Assembly (NCBI GenBank): GCA_020632885.1
Contig: JACKEQ010000034.1
Span: 1 to 55,406, forward strand
Length of the DNA stretch: 55,406 nucleotides
Origin: Alphaproteobacteria bacterium
Lineage (GTDB): Bacteria > Myxococcota_A > UBA796 > GCA-2862545
Direction: 5' to 3'
The translations under genes were made by a program, and so were the position numbers. Below are positions 23,197 to 32,319 of the stretch, in pieces (the stretch's first letter is position 1; the number at the start of each line of letters is the position of its first letter). Under the pieces are notes generated by a model that ran no database searches, was not told the origin of the DNA, and worked only from the letters and a program-made list of their open reading frames with translations.

Positions 23197-25224
23197 GTGT
23201 CCGTCTCCTTCCTCTTCGTGCTGCTGTCGGCCTGTTCCGACGGTCCGTCCCTGCCCACGATCGACGTGCCGGTACGCCCGGTCGACGCGACTCCCGACCC
23301 CGAGCCGCCCGAGCCGCCCGCGCCCGAGCCGCCCGCGCCCGAGCCGCCGGTCACGCCACCGCCCGAGCCTCCCGGAGAGCTCGACGTCGCCGACCTCGCT
23401 GCCGTCGTGCTCGACGGGGGCCCCGCGTTCACACGGGTGCGGTCGTTCCAGCCCGGCGACACCGTGTCCGCCGCGTGGTCCGGAGACGCGTGCGACGCCT
23501 GGGTCACGCCCGACCGCGACTGGACCCTCGGAGACCCGCTGGTGGACGTGCGCGGCGCGCCCACGCCCCTCGCCGTCCAGCCCGGACGCCCCGTGGTCCC
23601 GGTCGCGTCCGCGGACGACCTGCCCGTGCAGGGCGCCGGGAGCGCCTTCGACCTCGTGCTGGACTGCGACCACGACGGCACGCTCTCGGCCGGCGACACG
23701 GTCGACGGGTTCGCGGAGCCCGGCTTCCACGTCCTCCCCGACCTCACCGCCCCCGGCCCGCACGCCGTCGTCCAGCAGGGACACGGCCAGGGCTTCACCC
23801 AGCAGATCACGTACTGGCCGGCGGACATCGCGAACCTCGGGCAGGTGCCCGTGGTCGTCGTGGCCCACGGGTACGGCCACCAGCTCGACTACTACGCGCA
23901 CCTCGGCGAGCACCTGGCCTCCTGGGGCTACGTGGTGACGTCGTTCCGCAACGATGTCGGGAACGGCGACGGCCCCGGCACGCGGACGGCCTCCACGACG
24001 CTGCTCTCGAACACCGAGCACCTGCTCGCCAACGCCTCGACCCTCGTGGGCGGCGCGCTCGACGGGCACCTGGACGCCGACCGCATCGTCTGGATCGGGC
24101 ACAGCACGGGCGGTGAGTGCGTCGTGCGCGCCTACACCCGCCTCCACGACGGCCAGTACACGAGCCCCTGGTTCGACGCGGACAGCATCGCGCTGATCAG
24201 CAGCATGGCCCCGGTCGCCTGGCTCCCGCCGTCCCAGTCGAACCCCTACGACGTGCCGTACCACCTGATCACCGGCGGCGCGGACCGCGACACCGGGAAC
24301 TACCCGGAGCCCGGCTACACCCGGAACATGGCGCTGTTCGAGCGCGCCTCGGGCGACCGGCACCTCACGTACATCTACGGAGCCGGGCACGGCGACCTGC
24401 ACGCCGGTCCGCAGAACTGGCTCGACCAGCCCGACCCCGGAGCCCCCGACCTCGTGGGGTCCGCGGGCGCCCACCCGGTCGTGAAGGCCTACACGCTGGC
24501 CCTCGTGGAGCACTACACCCGCGCCAACCCCGCCATGCGCGACCTCTTCGAGCGCAACGAGTTCCGGCCGGTCGGGATCCCCGCCTGGGTGACCGTGGCC
24601 ACCGAGTACCGACCCGCGGACGACACCACGGTGCTGGAGGACTTCCAGTCGGGCACCGGCATCGCGGTGACGAGCTCGGGAGGCACGCTCACCGGAGACG
24701 TCCAGCACCTCCAGGAGATCCTGATGGACGACCAGGACGGCTCGTTCGCGTGGACCGGCAGCCAGCCCTCCAACGGGTTCACGCGCCACGGTGGGACCGG
24801 TGACGACGCGCGCGCCGCCGTGTTCGACTGGAGCGGCCCCGCGCACCTCGAGCTCTCCGTGCCGTCCGGGCTCGCCGACGCCTCCGGACAGCGTGCCCTC
24901 ATGCTCCGCGTCGCACAGGGGACCCGGCATCCCCAGACCGTCGCGCTGAACGGCCCCCTGGCGTTCACCGTCACCCTCCGCGACACCGCGGGCGCGGAGA
25001 GCACGCTGGACACCGCACCCTACGGGGTCGTCCCCTCGCCGTACCGCCGTCCGGGGGTGGGCGCAGGGGCCGGGTGGGCGAACGCCTTCTCCACCCTCAC
25101 CCTGCCCCTCGCGGACTTCGGGGGCGTCGACCTGACGTCCCTGGCGGCCGTGCGCTTCGACTTCGGCGGCACGGGCGGTCCCGTGGGGCGCGTGGCGCTG
25201 GACGACGTGATGTTCGTGCGCTGA
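23197..25224 (+). CDS. lipoprotein alpha/beta hydrolase (esterase-like)
   Basis: 675 residues from GTG 23197, with GGAGGG upstream. The signal MSVSFLFVLLSA ends in lipobox LSAC at Cys13. A Pro/Glu-rich tether (repeats of PEPP) spans residues 28-62. The catalytic domain has HGYG near 225 and the nucleophile elbow GHSTGG with Ser303; the C-terminal His candidate is in YGAGHGD. A C-terminal beta-sandwich (residues about 480-675, carbohydrate-binding-like) follows. It is likely anchored to the outer membrane and acts on an external ester substrate; a polyester or lipid ester is possible, but nothing specific can be read. Frame remains open upstream to 22882. Confidence 0.85.
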   Translation: MSVSFLFVLLSACSDGPSLPTIDVPVRPVDATPDPEPPEPPAPEPPAPEPPVTPPPEPPGELDVADLAAVVLDGGPAFTRVRSFQPGDTVSAAWSGDACDAWVTPDRDWTLGDPLVDVRGAPTPLAVQPGRPVVPVASADDLPVQGAGSAFDLVLDCDHDGTLSAGDTVDGFAEPGFHVLPDLTAPGPHAVVQQGHGQGFTQQITYWPADIANLGQVPVVVVAHGYGHQLDYYAHLGEHLASWGYVVTSFRNDVGNGDGPGTRTASTTLLSNTEHLLANASTLVGGALDGHLDADRIVWIGHSTGGECVVRAYTRLHDGQYTSPWFDADSIALISSMAPVAWLPPSQSNPYDVPYHLITGGADRDTGNYPEPGYTRNMALFERASGDRHLTYIYGAGHGDLHAGPQNWLDQPDPGAPDLVGSAGAHPVVKAYTLALVEHYTRANPAMRDLFERNEFRPVGIPAWVTVATEYRPADDTTVLEDFQSGTGIAVTSSGGTLTGDVQHLQEILMDDQDGSFAWTGSQPSNGFTRHGGTGDDARAAVFDWSGPAHLELSVPSGLADASGQRALMLRVAQGTRHPQTVALNGPLAFTVTLRDTAGAESTLDTAPYGVVPSPYRRPGVGAGAGWANAFSTLTLPLADFGGVDLTSLAAVRFDFGGTGGPVGRVALDDVMFVR

Positions 25225-25227
25225 CGG

Positions 25228-26313
25228 TCAGGTGCCGAAGGCGGTCTCGAGGTTCGTGCGGTCGAGGTCCTCCAGGGACACGCCGGCCTCGAGCCGCCGG
25301 AGGTAGGCCAGCAACAGGAGCCCGAGGCTCGAGGCCACCACGCCGACGGGCCCGAAGTCCGGGCTCCAGTGCAGGACCTGGCCGTGGATCCCACCAGCAG
25401 GGGGGTCCACGTCCACGGCGAGCAGGCGACCGTCGCGATCGATGGCCACCGGGACCCAGTGCGGGCTGAACCAGACGCGCTCCAGGGGCTCCTCGGGGTC
25501 GAGCGCGAGCTGGCCGGGCTCGGTCTCCCGCGCCGCGAGGCCGATGTCCACGGCCTCCGCGAGCGCCAGGGTGCGGTACGCATAGAGGTGGCGACCCGGC
25601 GAGAGCAGCGTGAGCTGCGCGCGGGCGTGGGGGTCGAGGGTGCGCCACGGGTCCGGGATGGGTGGCGGGCGACGGCCGGTCTTCCAGTTGGCGGCGAGGC
25701 CCGCGGGGAGCCGCTCTCCGATGCGGGTCCAGACCACCTCGGGGGCCGGCAGCCGCGCGACCGACGCGGCCTGCAGCACCCAGGCGGCCTCCTCGCGACC
25801 CGCGGCCACGGCGATGAGGACGGCGTCCAGGAAGCGCTCCCCGAGCGTCCGGGTGGGGTCGGCGCCCCGCTCGAGCAGGAGGCGGACGAGCGCCTCGTCG
25901 CCCCGTTCGGCCGCGATCATCAGGGGGGTCCACCCGCCCGACCCCGCGACGTCCGGCTCGAACCCGTGGTCGAGGAGCTCCCGGATCACAGGCTCCGAGG
26001 CCGTCCGAAGGGCCGTACACAGCTCGGGCTCCGGACAGACCGACTCGGCACCGATGCTCAGCAGGTAGCGGACGACGTCGTGTGCGTCGGCCTCCACGGC
26101 GGCTGCGAGGGCCGTGAGCCCGCCCCGGTCGGGCTTGTCGACCAGGGCTCCCGCCTCCACCAGCGCCTTCACGAACGCGATCTGGCCGCGCTCCGCCGCG
26201 AGCACGAGCACCGGGCGTCCAGCCCCATCGACAGCGGATGCCGGGTGCCCCTCGTCGAGCAGCCTCTGGAACCGGCCCGGGTCACCGGCCGCTAGCGCCT
26301 GGAGCAGCCCCAC
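25228..26313 (-). CDS. ankyrin repeat protein with C-terminal SMI1/KNR4 (SUKH) domain
   Basis: 361 residues from GTG 26313, with GGAGGAGGGG upstream. Residues 1-160 hold about four ankyrin repeats (for example GWTPLMIAAERGDEALVRLLLERGAD in pieces). The C-terminal half carries the SMI1/KNR4 hallmark: an HWVPVA strand, LAVDVDPPAGG and GQVLHW, then ASSLG. SUKH proteins often serve as immunity proteins against polymorphic toxins. No toxin gene lies beside it; neighbours are exported lipoproteins. Cytosolic (no signal). Its gene and the plus-strand hydrolase end 3 nt apart. Confidence 0.85.
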   Translation of the reverse strand: MGLLQALAAGDPGRFQRLLDEGHPASAVDGAGRPVLVLAAERGQIAFVKALVEAGALVDKPDRGGLTALAAAVEADAHDVVRYLLSIGAESVCPEPELCTALRTASEPVIRELLDHGFEPDVAGSGGWTPLMIAAERGDEALVRLLLERGADPTRTLGERFLDAVLIAVAAGREEAAWVLQAASVARLPAPEVVWTRIGERLPAGLAANWKTGRRPPPIPDPWRTLDPHARAQLTLLSPGRHLYAYRTLALAEAVDIGLAARETEPGQLALDPEEPLERVWFSPHWVPVAIDRDGRLLAVDVDPPAGGIHGQVLHWSPDFGPVGVVASSLGLLLLAYLRRLEAGVSLEDLDRTNLETAFGT

Positions 26314-26336
26314 GTCCCCTCCTCCGGCGGCGCGTG

Positions 26337-26762
26337 TCAGCCTTCGCCGCCCACGACCAGTGTATGCGACTCGATGATGCTGCAGGCGCCGGTCGCGAAG
26401 GCCTCGACCTCACCGACCTCCACCCACGTGTCCACGTCCTCGGGGGGGAACAGGGGCAGCACGACGCCCTGGTTGCACGCGCCACCCGTGAGCGGCGCGA
26501 GGACACCGGTGATGGTGCGGGTGTCCGTGCAGGGCGGGAACTCCTCCTGCTCCAGCGTGAACTCCTGGAACTGGTTCTCGGGCCAGTCGCAGAGCGAGAC
26601 GGCCCGGGGCTGGTGACCCGGCCCGAAGTCCACGTACAGCGCGGCCGGCGCGGTGGCGTCGGCCAGGGCGGACGCGGAGACGAACACGTCCAGCTCGAGC
26701 AGCGAGGTCGGCCGACAGCCGCCGGCGAGCAGGACGAACAGCGGAAGCACGGGGATCCTCAT
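26337..26762 (-). CDS. small lipoprotein
   Basis: 141 residues. MRIPVLPLFVLLAGG is followed by Cys16 (lipobox LAGGC). Four to five further Cys suggest disulfides. No family recognised. It shares 4 nt with the upstream gene (26759-26762), so the two are cotranscribed. Confidence 0.75.
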   Translation of the reverse strand: MRIPVLPLFVLLAGGCRPTSLLELDVFVSASALADATAPAALYVDFGPGHQPRAVSLCDWPENQFQEFTLEQEEFPPCTDTRTITGVLAPLTGGACNQGVVLPLFPPEDVDTWVEVGEVEAFATGACSIIESHTLVVGGEG

Positions 26763-27214
26763 GGGCGCTCCTCGAAGGTGACGAACCGGATCTCTTCTGC
26801 CTCGATGGAGTAGTTGCCGAACTTCGTCCGACCGTAGCAGGGCGTGTCGTCGTTTACCTGGATCTCCACCGACTCGCCGGTGCGCAGGCTGACACGGGCC
26901 TTACGCTTGCCCTGCACGGTGCTGGGGAGGATCTCGACCGTCCGGATCCCGTCGAAGGGCACGGTGACCTGCGCCGCTCCGACGTTCCCGTAGAGGAACA
27001 CCTCCCCGTTCCACGTGACGCGATCGACCTCCACCACCACGCCCCCCTGGTCCTCCACCTTCGCGGAGTAGTCCTTCGCCGGGATGGGGATCCGGGAGGG
27101 CGGGTTGTCTCCGCCGAAGCCCGTGGCCACGGCCAACGCGGGCGCCAGACCGAGGAAGGCGAGCAGTCCGAGCCCCGCGAGCATGCGGGAAGGCAGAGGG
27201 AGTCGTGCCGACAT
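26759..27214 (-). CDS. secreted protein of unknown function
   Basis: 151 residues with a conventional signal peptide (basic start, hydrophobic core near 11-26, cleavage near ALA). The mature part is beta-rich, with a short repeat pattern resembling a small SH3-like or OB-like fold (GKRKARVSLRTGESVEIQV). No cofactor motif. First gene of a two-gene operon with the 141-residue lipoprotein. The 75-nt gap to ribF contains a divergent promoter region. Confidence 0.75.
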   Translation of the reverse strand: MSARLPLPSRMLAGLGLLAFLGLAPALAVATGFGGDNPPSRIPIPAKDYSAKVEDQGGVVVEVDRVTWNGEVFLYGNVGAAQVTVPFDGIRTVEILPSTVQGKRKARVSLRTGESVEIQVNDDTPCYGRTKFGNYSIEAEEIRFVTFEERP

Positions 27215-27289
27215 GCCGGAGCGATAACACAGGTCGCTGAGGTCGGAGTCCTGCGATCTGCGTTAGCTCACCGGCCGAGGAGCACGCGG

Positions 27290-28177
27290 ATGGAGCAGGT
27301 GTGGGGCGCGTCGGGCTACGCCGGGGAGGGCGGAGTCGTGACGATCGGGAACTTCGACGGGGTCCACCTCGGACATCGCGCCCTGCTCGACCGCGCCCGG
27401 GCCCTCGACCGCGGACCCGTGCTCGCCTACACGTTCCACCCCGCCCCACGCGACGTGCTCCGGCCCGACAACGGCATCCAGCGCATCCAGCGGCTGGAGG
27501 ACCGTGTGGCCACCCTGCTCGAAGCGGGCGCCGACACCGTCGTGGTGGAGCCCTTCGACCTCGCGTTCGCCGCGCTCTCACCGGAGGACTTCGCCCACGG
27601 CATCCTGCGCGACCGCCTCCGCGCCACCGCCGTCGTGGTGGGCTGGGACTTCCGGTTCGGCCGGGGACGCCAGGGCACCGCCGAGGGTCTCGCCGAGCTC
27701 CTGGAGGTGCCCGTGGAGCAGGTGGCGGCCGTCGAGCATGGCGGCGAGCCGGTGTCGAGCAGCCGGATCCGCGAGCTCCTGCTGGCGGGCGACGTCGCTG
27801 CGGCGGCCGTGCTGCTCGCCCGTCCGCACGCCATCGTCGGCACCGTCGTGCGCGGGGACGCACGGGGCCGCGAGCTCGGGTTCCCCACAGCCAACCTCGA
27901 CGTCACCACACCCCTGGTGCCCGCGGACGGCGTGTACGCCGTCACCTGCGACGGTCGGCCGGCGGTGGCCAACCTCGGCGCCCGACCCACGTTCGCGGGT
28001 GCATCACGGTCGGTGGAGGTCCACGTGCTGGACTTCGACGGCGACCTCTACGGACGCGAGGTGACCGTGGCCTTCCACGCGCGTATCCGCGGCGAACGGG
28101 CCTTCGCGGGGCGCGACGCGCTCGTCGCCCGCATCGCCGAGGACATCGCGGAGGCCCGGGTCCTCCTGGGGGCGTGA
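27290..28177 (+). CDS. ribF: bifunctional riboflavin kinase/FMN adenylyltransferase
   Basis: 295 residues. The N-terminal FAD synthetase domain has NFDGVHLGH near 22-30, GWDFRFGRGRQG and SSRIRELLLAG. The C-terminal riboflavin kinase domain has GFPTANL. It makes FMN and FAD in the cytosol. GAGGAG lies 7 nt before the ATG. The GTGA overlap couples it to aroE. Confidence 0.95.
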   Translation: MEQVWGASGYAGEGGVVTIGNFDGVHLGHRALLDRARALDRGPVLAYTFHPAPRDVLRPDNGIQRIQRLEDRVATLLEAGADTVVVEPFDLAFAALSPEDFAHGILRDRLRATAVVVGWDFRFGRGRQGTAEGLAELLEVPVEQVAAVEHGGEPVSSSRIRELLLAGDVAAAAVLLARPHAIVGTVVRGDARGRELGFPTANLDVTTPLVPADGVYAVTCDGRPAVANLGARPTFAGASRSVEVHVLDFDGDLYGREVTVAFHARIRGERAFAGRDALVARIAEDIAEARVLLGA

Positions 28178-29019
28178 GCCGCTACGGGCTGCTCGGCCAC
28201 CCGGTCGGCCACTCGCGCTCACCCGCGCTTCACGCTGCCTGGCTGCGGGCCGCGCAGCTCGACGGGACCTACGAGGCCTTCGACCTCCCGCCGGACACGC
28301 CGGGTGCCGGGGTGATCGCGCGCCTCGGCGAGCTCGGGCTCCGCGGGGCCAACCTCACCGTGCCGTTCAAGACGCGCGTGCTCGAGCACCTCGACCACCT
28401 CGAGCCCACGGCGGCGCGCACGGGGGCGGTGAACACGGTGTGGGTCGAGGACGGCGAGCTCTGGGGCGCCAACACCGACGTCGGCGGCTTCCTCGGGGAG
28501 GCCCGCGACCTCGGCGCCGCGATGGACGGCCCGGCCGTCGTGGTGGGTGCGGGTGGAGCCGCCCGCGCCGTCGTGGTCGGGCTCCTGGAGGCAGGGGTCC
28601 CGCAGATCACGGTGCTCAACAGGACCCCCGACCGCGCGATCGCCCTGGCCCGGGATCTCGGAGGTCCCGTGGAGGCCGGCCCGATCGCCCGCCTCACGGA
28701 CACGGTGCGGGACGCCTCCATCGTGGTGGTCTGCGTCTCCGGCGCGGGCGCGGACGCCCTGCGCGCGCAGCCCGTGGCTCCCCCACCGTCCGCGGTGTGG
28801 ATCGATCTGAACTACTGGATGCCCGATCCGCCCCACCTCGCGACCCTCGCGGCGCGCGGCATCCGCACCGGTGACGGGCGGCGGATGCTGGTCCATCAGG
28901 GGGCGCTCGCCTTTCGCCACTTCACGGGGGTCGCCGCGGATCCGGCCGTGGGGCTCGCGATCCTCGGGGTGGGAGCACCACTGCCGGCGACGCCCGACGA
29001 CACGCCCGCCAGGGGTTGA
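28174..29019 (+). CDS. aroE: shikimate dehydrogenase
   Basis: 281 residues from GTG 28174. Shikimate-binding HSRSPALH is at about 12-19, NLTVPFKTRV near 60 contains the catalytic Lys, and the NADP-binding loop VVGAGGAARA follows. The C-terminal motif HQGALAFRHFTG is present. It reduces 3-dehydroshikimate to shikimate for aromatic amino acids. It is translationally coupled to ribF, an uncommon pairing. Confidence 0.94.
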   Translation: MSRYGLLGHPVGHSRSPALHAAWLRAAQLDGTYEAFDLPPDTPGAGVIARLGELGLRGANLTVPFKTRVLEHLDHLEPTAARTGAVNTVWVEDGELWGANTDVGGFLGEARDLGAAMDGPAVVVGAGGAARAVVVGLLEAGVPQITVLNRTPDRAIALARDLGGPVEAGPIARLTDTVRDASIVVVCVSGAGADALRAQPVAPPPSAVWIDLNYWMPDPPHLATLAARGIRTGDGRRMLVHQGALAFRHFTGVAADPAVGLAILGVGAPLPATPDDTPARG

Positions 29020-29046
29020 AGAACGCGCGGACCCTTGGGCTAAGAT
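29016..29046 (+). promoter_or_regulatory. sigma-70-like promoter of the FHA operon
   Basis: TTGAAG (29016-29021) and TAAGAT (29041-29046) are separated by 19 nt, a long but tolerated spacing, at the 3' end of aroE. GGAGGA follows before the ATG at 29065. Confidence 0.45.
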
Positions 29047-29064
29047 GCGCGTGGAGGAGCCTGC

Positions 29065-29475
29065 ATGGCCGAGGTGCCCATCCTTGTCTGCACGAGCGGA
29101 GCCCTGCGCGGGCAGCGGTTCCGTGTGCCCGAAGGGGGTCTGGACCTCGGTCGTTCCGAGGACAACCACATCCGCATCGGCGACGACGGGGTGTCGCGTT
29201 TCCACGCGCGGCTCATCTACAACTACGACTCCGGCAAGCTCTGGCTCGAAGACGCCGGGTCGCGCAACGGCGTGTTCGTGAACGAGACGCGCGTGTCCGG
29301 CCACAAGGAGCTGAAGGTCGGCGACCAGCTGAGCATCGCCAAGCACACGTTCGCCGTGCGCTGGGAGGACGACACCCCCGCTCCCGCCGAGCGCGAGGTG
29401 GAGCCCGAGCCCGAAGAACCCGCCGACGCCCTCCAGGACAAGCGCACCCGCCGCTGGTTCTGGCCGTTCAGCTAG
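29065..29475 (+). CDS. FHA-domain protein
   Basis: 136 residues. A single FHA domain covers about residues 5-100, with LGRSEDNHIRIGDDGVSRFHA and GSRNGVFVN carrying the phosphothreonine-binding Gly-Arg, Ser-x-x-His and Asn residues. An acidic linker and a basic Trp-rich end (RRWFWPF) follow. FHA domains bind phosphothreonine, so a Ser/Thr kinase partner is expected; one lies at 47955. It is separated by 16 nt from the next FHA protein, surely the same operon. Confidence 0.9.
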   Translation: MAEVPILVCTSGALRGQRFRVPEGGLDLGRSEDNHIRIGDDGVSRFHARLIYNYDSGKLWLEDAGSRNGVFVNETRVSGHKELKVGDQLSIAKHTFAVRWEDDTPAPAEREVEPEPEEPADALQDKRTRRWFWPFS

Positions 29476-29491
29476 CCAGGAGACGCGCGCG

Positions 29492-31171
29492 TTGGACACC
29501 TTCGAGGTCGTGATCCGTCAGCCCGGCTTCCCAGACCGGGTCATCCCGCTCCAGGAGGGGCGGATGCGCCTGGGGCGCGCGGACGACAACGAGATCGTGC
29601 TGTCCGACGTGGGCGTGAGCCGCAGGCACGCCCAGATCGTGCTCGCGTCCGGCGAGGTCACCATCGAGGACCTCGGGAGCGGGAACGGCACGTACTACTT
29701 CGGCCACCGGGTGAAGAGCCAGGTGATGCGCGACCAGGACGAGGTCGTGATCGACCCGTTCGTGCTCCAGTTCCAGATCAAGGGCGGTCCCACGGCCATC
29801 GCCCCGCCGGCCCTGCCGGACCTCCCGCCCCCGGATCAACCCCGCATCGAGGTGGTCGTCGGCAACGGCATGGTGGGCACCAACTTCCCCATCGTGGACG
29901 GGCGCCTCACCATCGGGCGCGCCGAAGACCGCGACGTCGTCGTGCCCGATGCCGCGAGCAGCCGCCACCACTGCCAGATCACGCTCCAGGGCAGCGAGTA
30001 CGTCCTGCACGACAACGGGAGCGCCAACGGCGTGTTCGTGAACGCCGTGCGCGTGCGTGAGTGCACCCTCTCCAACGGCGACCTCATCCGCATCGGCAAC
30101 ACCGAGATGCGGTTCGTGCACCCGGCGGCCTCCCAGGCCCCCACCCGGGACCTCGGCGACCCCTCCGCGTGGGCCCAGGAGGCGAGCAACGCCGGCGCCA
30201 TCCCGATCTCCTCGCCCCAGCCCGAGCCGCCTCCGGTCCGCCGCCCGTCGCGCGAAGACGAGGAGGAGGACGAAGAGGAGGAGGAGTCCGGGGGCACGAA
30301 CACCGTCGTGGTGGGCGCAGCCCTGGCCTCGGTGCTCGTGCTGGCCGGCCTGGCCCTGTTCCTCGTGGTGATCATCGCGGGCGGCGTCTGGTACATGACC
30401 GCCGGGCCCGTGCAGGTCGCGACGGTCGCTGAGCGGCCGCCTTCCTGGACCCTGGAGCTCCCGGCCCTCCCCGCCAAGTCCGATCAGGAGCTCATCGACG
30501 AGGGCACCCGCGCGGCCGCCCAGGCCGACTACCGCGGCACGCTCGAGGCGCTCTACCGCGTGCTCCAGGCGCGTCCAGGCGACGCGACGGCGAAGAAGTT
30601 CAGCGCGTTCGCGGGGGAGATGCTGGTGATCGAGACCCTCGAGGCCGAGCTCGCCGAGCGCCTCGCGGTGGAGAGCCGCCGTGCGGCACGCCGCGATCGC
30701 CTGCTCCGGCAGCTCGAGGACGTCGCGAAGAGCCGGCGCGGGCCGATCCTCCGGGAGCTGGAGTCGGACTACCGCGAGGATCCGGTGGTTCGCGAGCACA
30801 GCGCCCGCAACTCGGACCTCTACCGGAACGGCGAGTGGTCGCTCACCAACGAGCAGCAGTCGCAGAAGAGCGCGCTCGACAAGATGCGCCGCGAGGTGGA
30901 GATCGAGCAGTACAGCAAGGCCTCGCGCACGGGCCGCCGGCTGCTCGAGGAGACGAAGATGGTGGACCTCAGAATCGCCACCCTCGAGCAGCTCGACATC
31001 GCCGAGAGCGCCCTCGCGAAGCAGGTCGCGAAGGCCTGGCGCACCGGGGTGATGGACGAGGCCCTCGGCCAGAAGGACGACGCCATCAAGGCCTACACCC
31101 AGATGCTGCTCGTCGACGAGAACAACAAGTCCGCGGAGCTTCGCCTGGAGGCCTTGAAGGGACGCCCATGA
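29492..31171 (+). CDS. membrane protein with two FHA domains and TPR-like periplasmic/cytosolic domain
   Basis: 559 residues from TTG 29492, with GGAGA upstream. FHA domain 1 lies at about 5-95 (LGRADDNEIVLSDVGVSRRHA) and FHA domain 2 at 112-205 (IGRAEDRDVVVPDAASSRHH). A Pro-rich linker ends in an acidic run near 250-266, then one transmembrane span near 272-298. The C-terminal 260 residues are helical, with Ala-rich TPR-like pairs (EALYRVLQARPGDATAK). Both FHA domains would be on the cytosolic side and the helical part across the membrane. Coupled to the next gene by a 4-nt overlap. Confidence 0.88.
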   Translation: MDTFEVVIRQPGFPDRVIPLQEGRMRLGRADDNEIVLSDVGVSRRHAQIVLASGEVTIEDLGSGNGTYYFGHRVKSQVMRDQDEVVIDPFVLQFQIKGGPTAIAPPALPDLPPPDQPRIEVVVGNGMVGTNFPIVDGRLTIGRAEDRDVVVPDAASSRHHCQITLQGSEYVLHDNGSANGVFVNAVRVRECTLSNGDLIRIGNTEMRFVHPAASQAPTRDLGDPSAWAQEASNAGAIPISSPQPEPPPVRRPSREDEEEDEEEEESGGTNTVVVGAALASVLVLAGLALFLVVIIAGGVWYMTAGPVQVATVAERPPSWTLELPALPAKSDQELIDEGTRAAAQADYRGTLEALYRVLQARPGDATAKKFSAFAGEMLVIETLEAELAERLAVESRRAARRDRLLRQLEDVAKSRRGPILRELESDYREDPVVREHSARNSDLYRNGEWSLTNEQQSQKSALDKMRREVEIEQYSKASRTGRRLLEETKMVDLRIATLEQLDIAESALAKQVAKAWRTGVMDEALGQKDDAIKAYTQMLLVDENNKSAELRLEALKGRP

Positions 31172-32316
31172 CCGTGCTCCTGGCGCTCCTGCTCGGGTGC
31201 CCGAAGCCCGTCGTGTCCACCCTCGATCCCGACCTCCCGGAGGAAGCGGCCCGACCCGAGGCCCGACCGCCCCTCGAGGTGCTCGAGGCGGGCGCGGACC
31301 TCGAGGAGCCCACGCTGCGCGCGCTGGCTCTGGAGGCGCTCGTGCGCACCACCTCCGAGCCCGCCGGCGGCGCCTGGGGCCCCCGCGCGCTCTGGGACCC
31401 CGACGGTTGGGTCCAGCGACAGGCGGGCCTCGCGCTGGCCGAGCGCGCCGCCGAGCCCGAGACGGTGGAGCTCCTGAAGGGCTGGCTCGCCCGTCCGTCG
31501 GCCGATCCGTACGCGCGCGGTGCCGTGGCGGTCGCCCTGCGAGCCCAGGCCGACACCTTCCGGTCGTCTGTGGTGGAAGGCCTGGATGCCGAGACGGAGC
31601 GGTGGCGTCAGGCCCCCCTCGCGCTGGGAGCGGGCGTGCTCGGCCATGCGGAGGCCATCGAGCCCCTCCAGGCGGCCCTGCGGCGCGGAGACATCGCGCT
31701 CGACCCCGGCTTCCTCCACGACCTCGCCCGTCACCCCGACGCCGGGGCCGTGCGGGAGGCGCTCGAGGAGGGGGTGGAGTGGATCGAGGAGGAGCTGGCA
31801 CCGGGCTACGCGGCCGCCCGCCTCTCCGTCGGAGACGGCGCGGGTGAGCAGGTCCTCCGCAAGGCCCTCGATGCCCAGCTCGTCGGCATCCGGCTCGAGG
31901 CCGTGGAGCTCGTGGCGCACCTGGAGCACCCGGCCGCCACGAACCTCCTGAAGAAGGCCCGGGGCCACGGCGATGCCCTCGTGTCCGCGATGGCCGCCCT
32001 GGCCCTGGCCGCCCGCGCGGGCAATCCCACCGACGACCTGCTGGAGCTCGCGGAGAGCCCCCTCCCCGAGGTCCGCGCTGCGGCGATGGACGCCACGCGC
32101 GACCGGTTGCTCGCAGATCCCGGCCTGCCCAAGCGCACCCGCAAGCAGCTCGTGGCGGCCGTCACGGCCCGGCTGGCGGACCGGAACGCGGACGTCCGGG
32201 AGGCCGCCGTGGCTGCGGTGGGCGCGCTGGGCCTCGACCCCGAGCTCGCCCGGCCGCTCCTCACCGACCCCGGAGCCCGGATCCGGCTCCGGGCTGCCGG
32301 CATCCTCGTGCGCTGA
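31168..32316 (+). CDS. HEAT-repeat lipoprotein
   Basis: 382 residues. MTVLLALLLG precedes Cys11 (lipobox LLGC), so the signal is only ten residues long. The rest is a chain of HEAT-type helical repeats (about 8-9; for example LADRNADVREAAVAAVGALGL in pieces). HEAT arrays act as protein-binding scaffolds. With the preceding FHA proteins it forms a three-gene operon that could connect phosphothreonine signals to the envelope. The stop lies 3 nt from the convergent priA. Confidence 0.85.
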   Translation: MTVLLALLLGCPKPVVSTLDPDLPEEAARPEARPPLEVLEAGADLEEPTLRALALEALVRTTSEPAGGAWGPRALWDPDGWVQRQAGLALAERAAEPETVELLKGWLARPSADPYARGAVAVALRAQADTFRSSVVEGLDAETERWRQAPLALGAGVLGHAEAIEPLQAALRRGDIALDPGFLHDLARHPDAGAVREALEEGVEWIEEELAPGYAAARLSVGDGAGEQVLRKALDAQLVGIRLEAVELVAHLEHPAATNLLKKARGHGDALVSAMAALALAARAGNPTDDLLELAESPLPEVRAAAMDATRDRLLADPGLPKRTRKQLVAAVTARLADRNADVREAAVAAVGALGLDPELARPLLTDPGARIRLRAAGILVR

Positions 32317-32319
32317 CCC

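Noticed and set aside
29041..29046. TAAGAT as only an accidental hexamer
   Set aside because: I first dismissed it but kept it because TTGAAG lies 19 nt upstream and a ribosome binding site follows.
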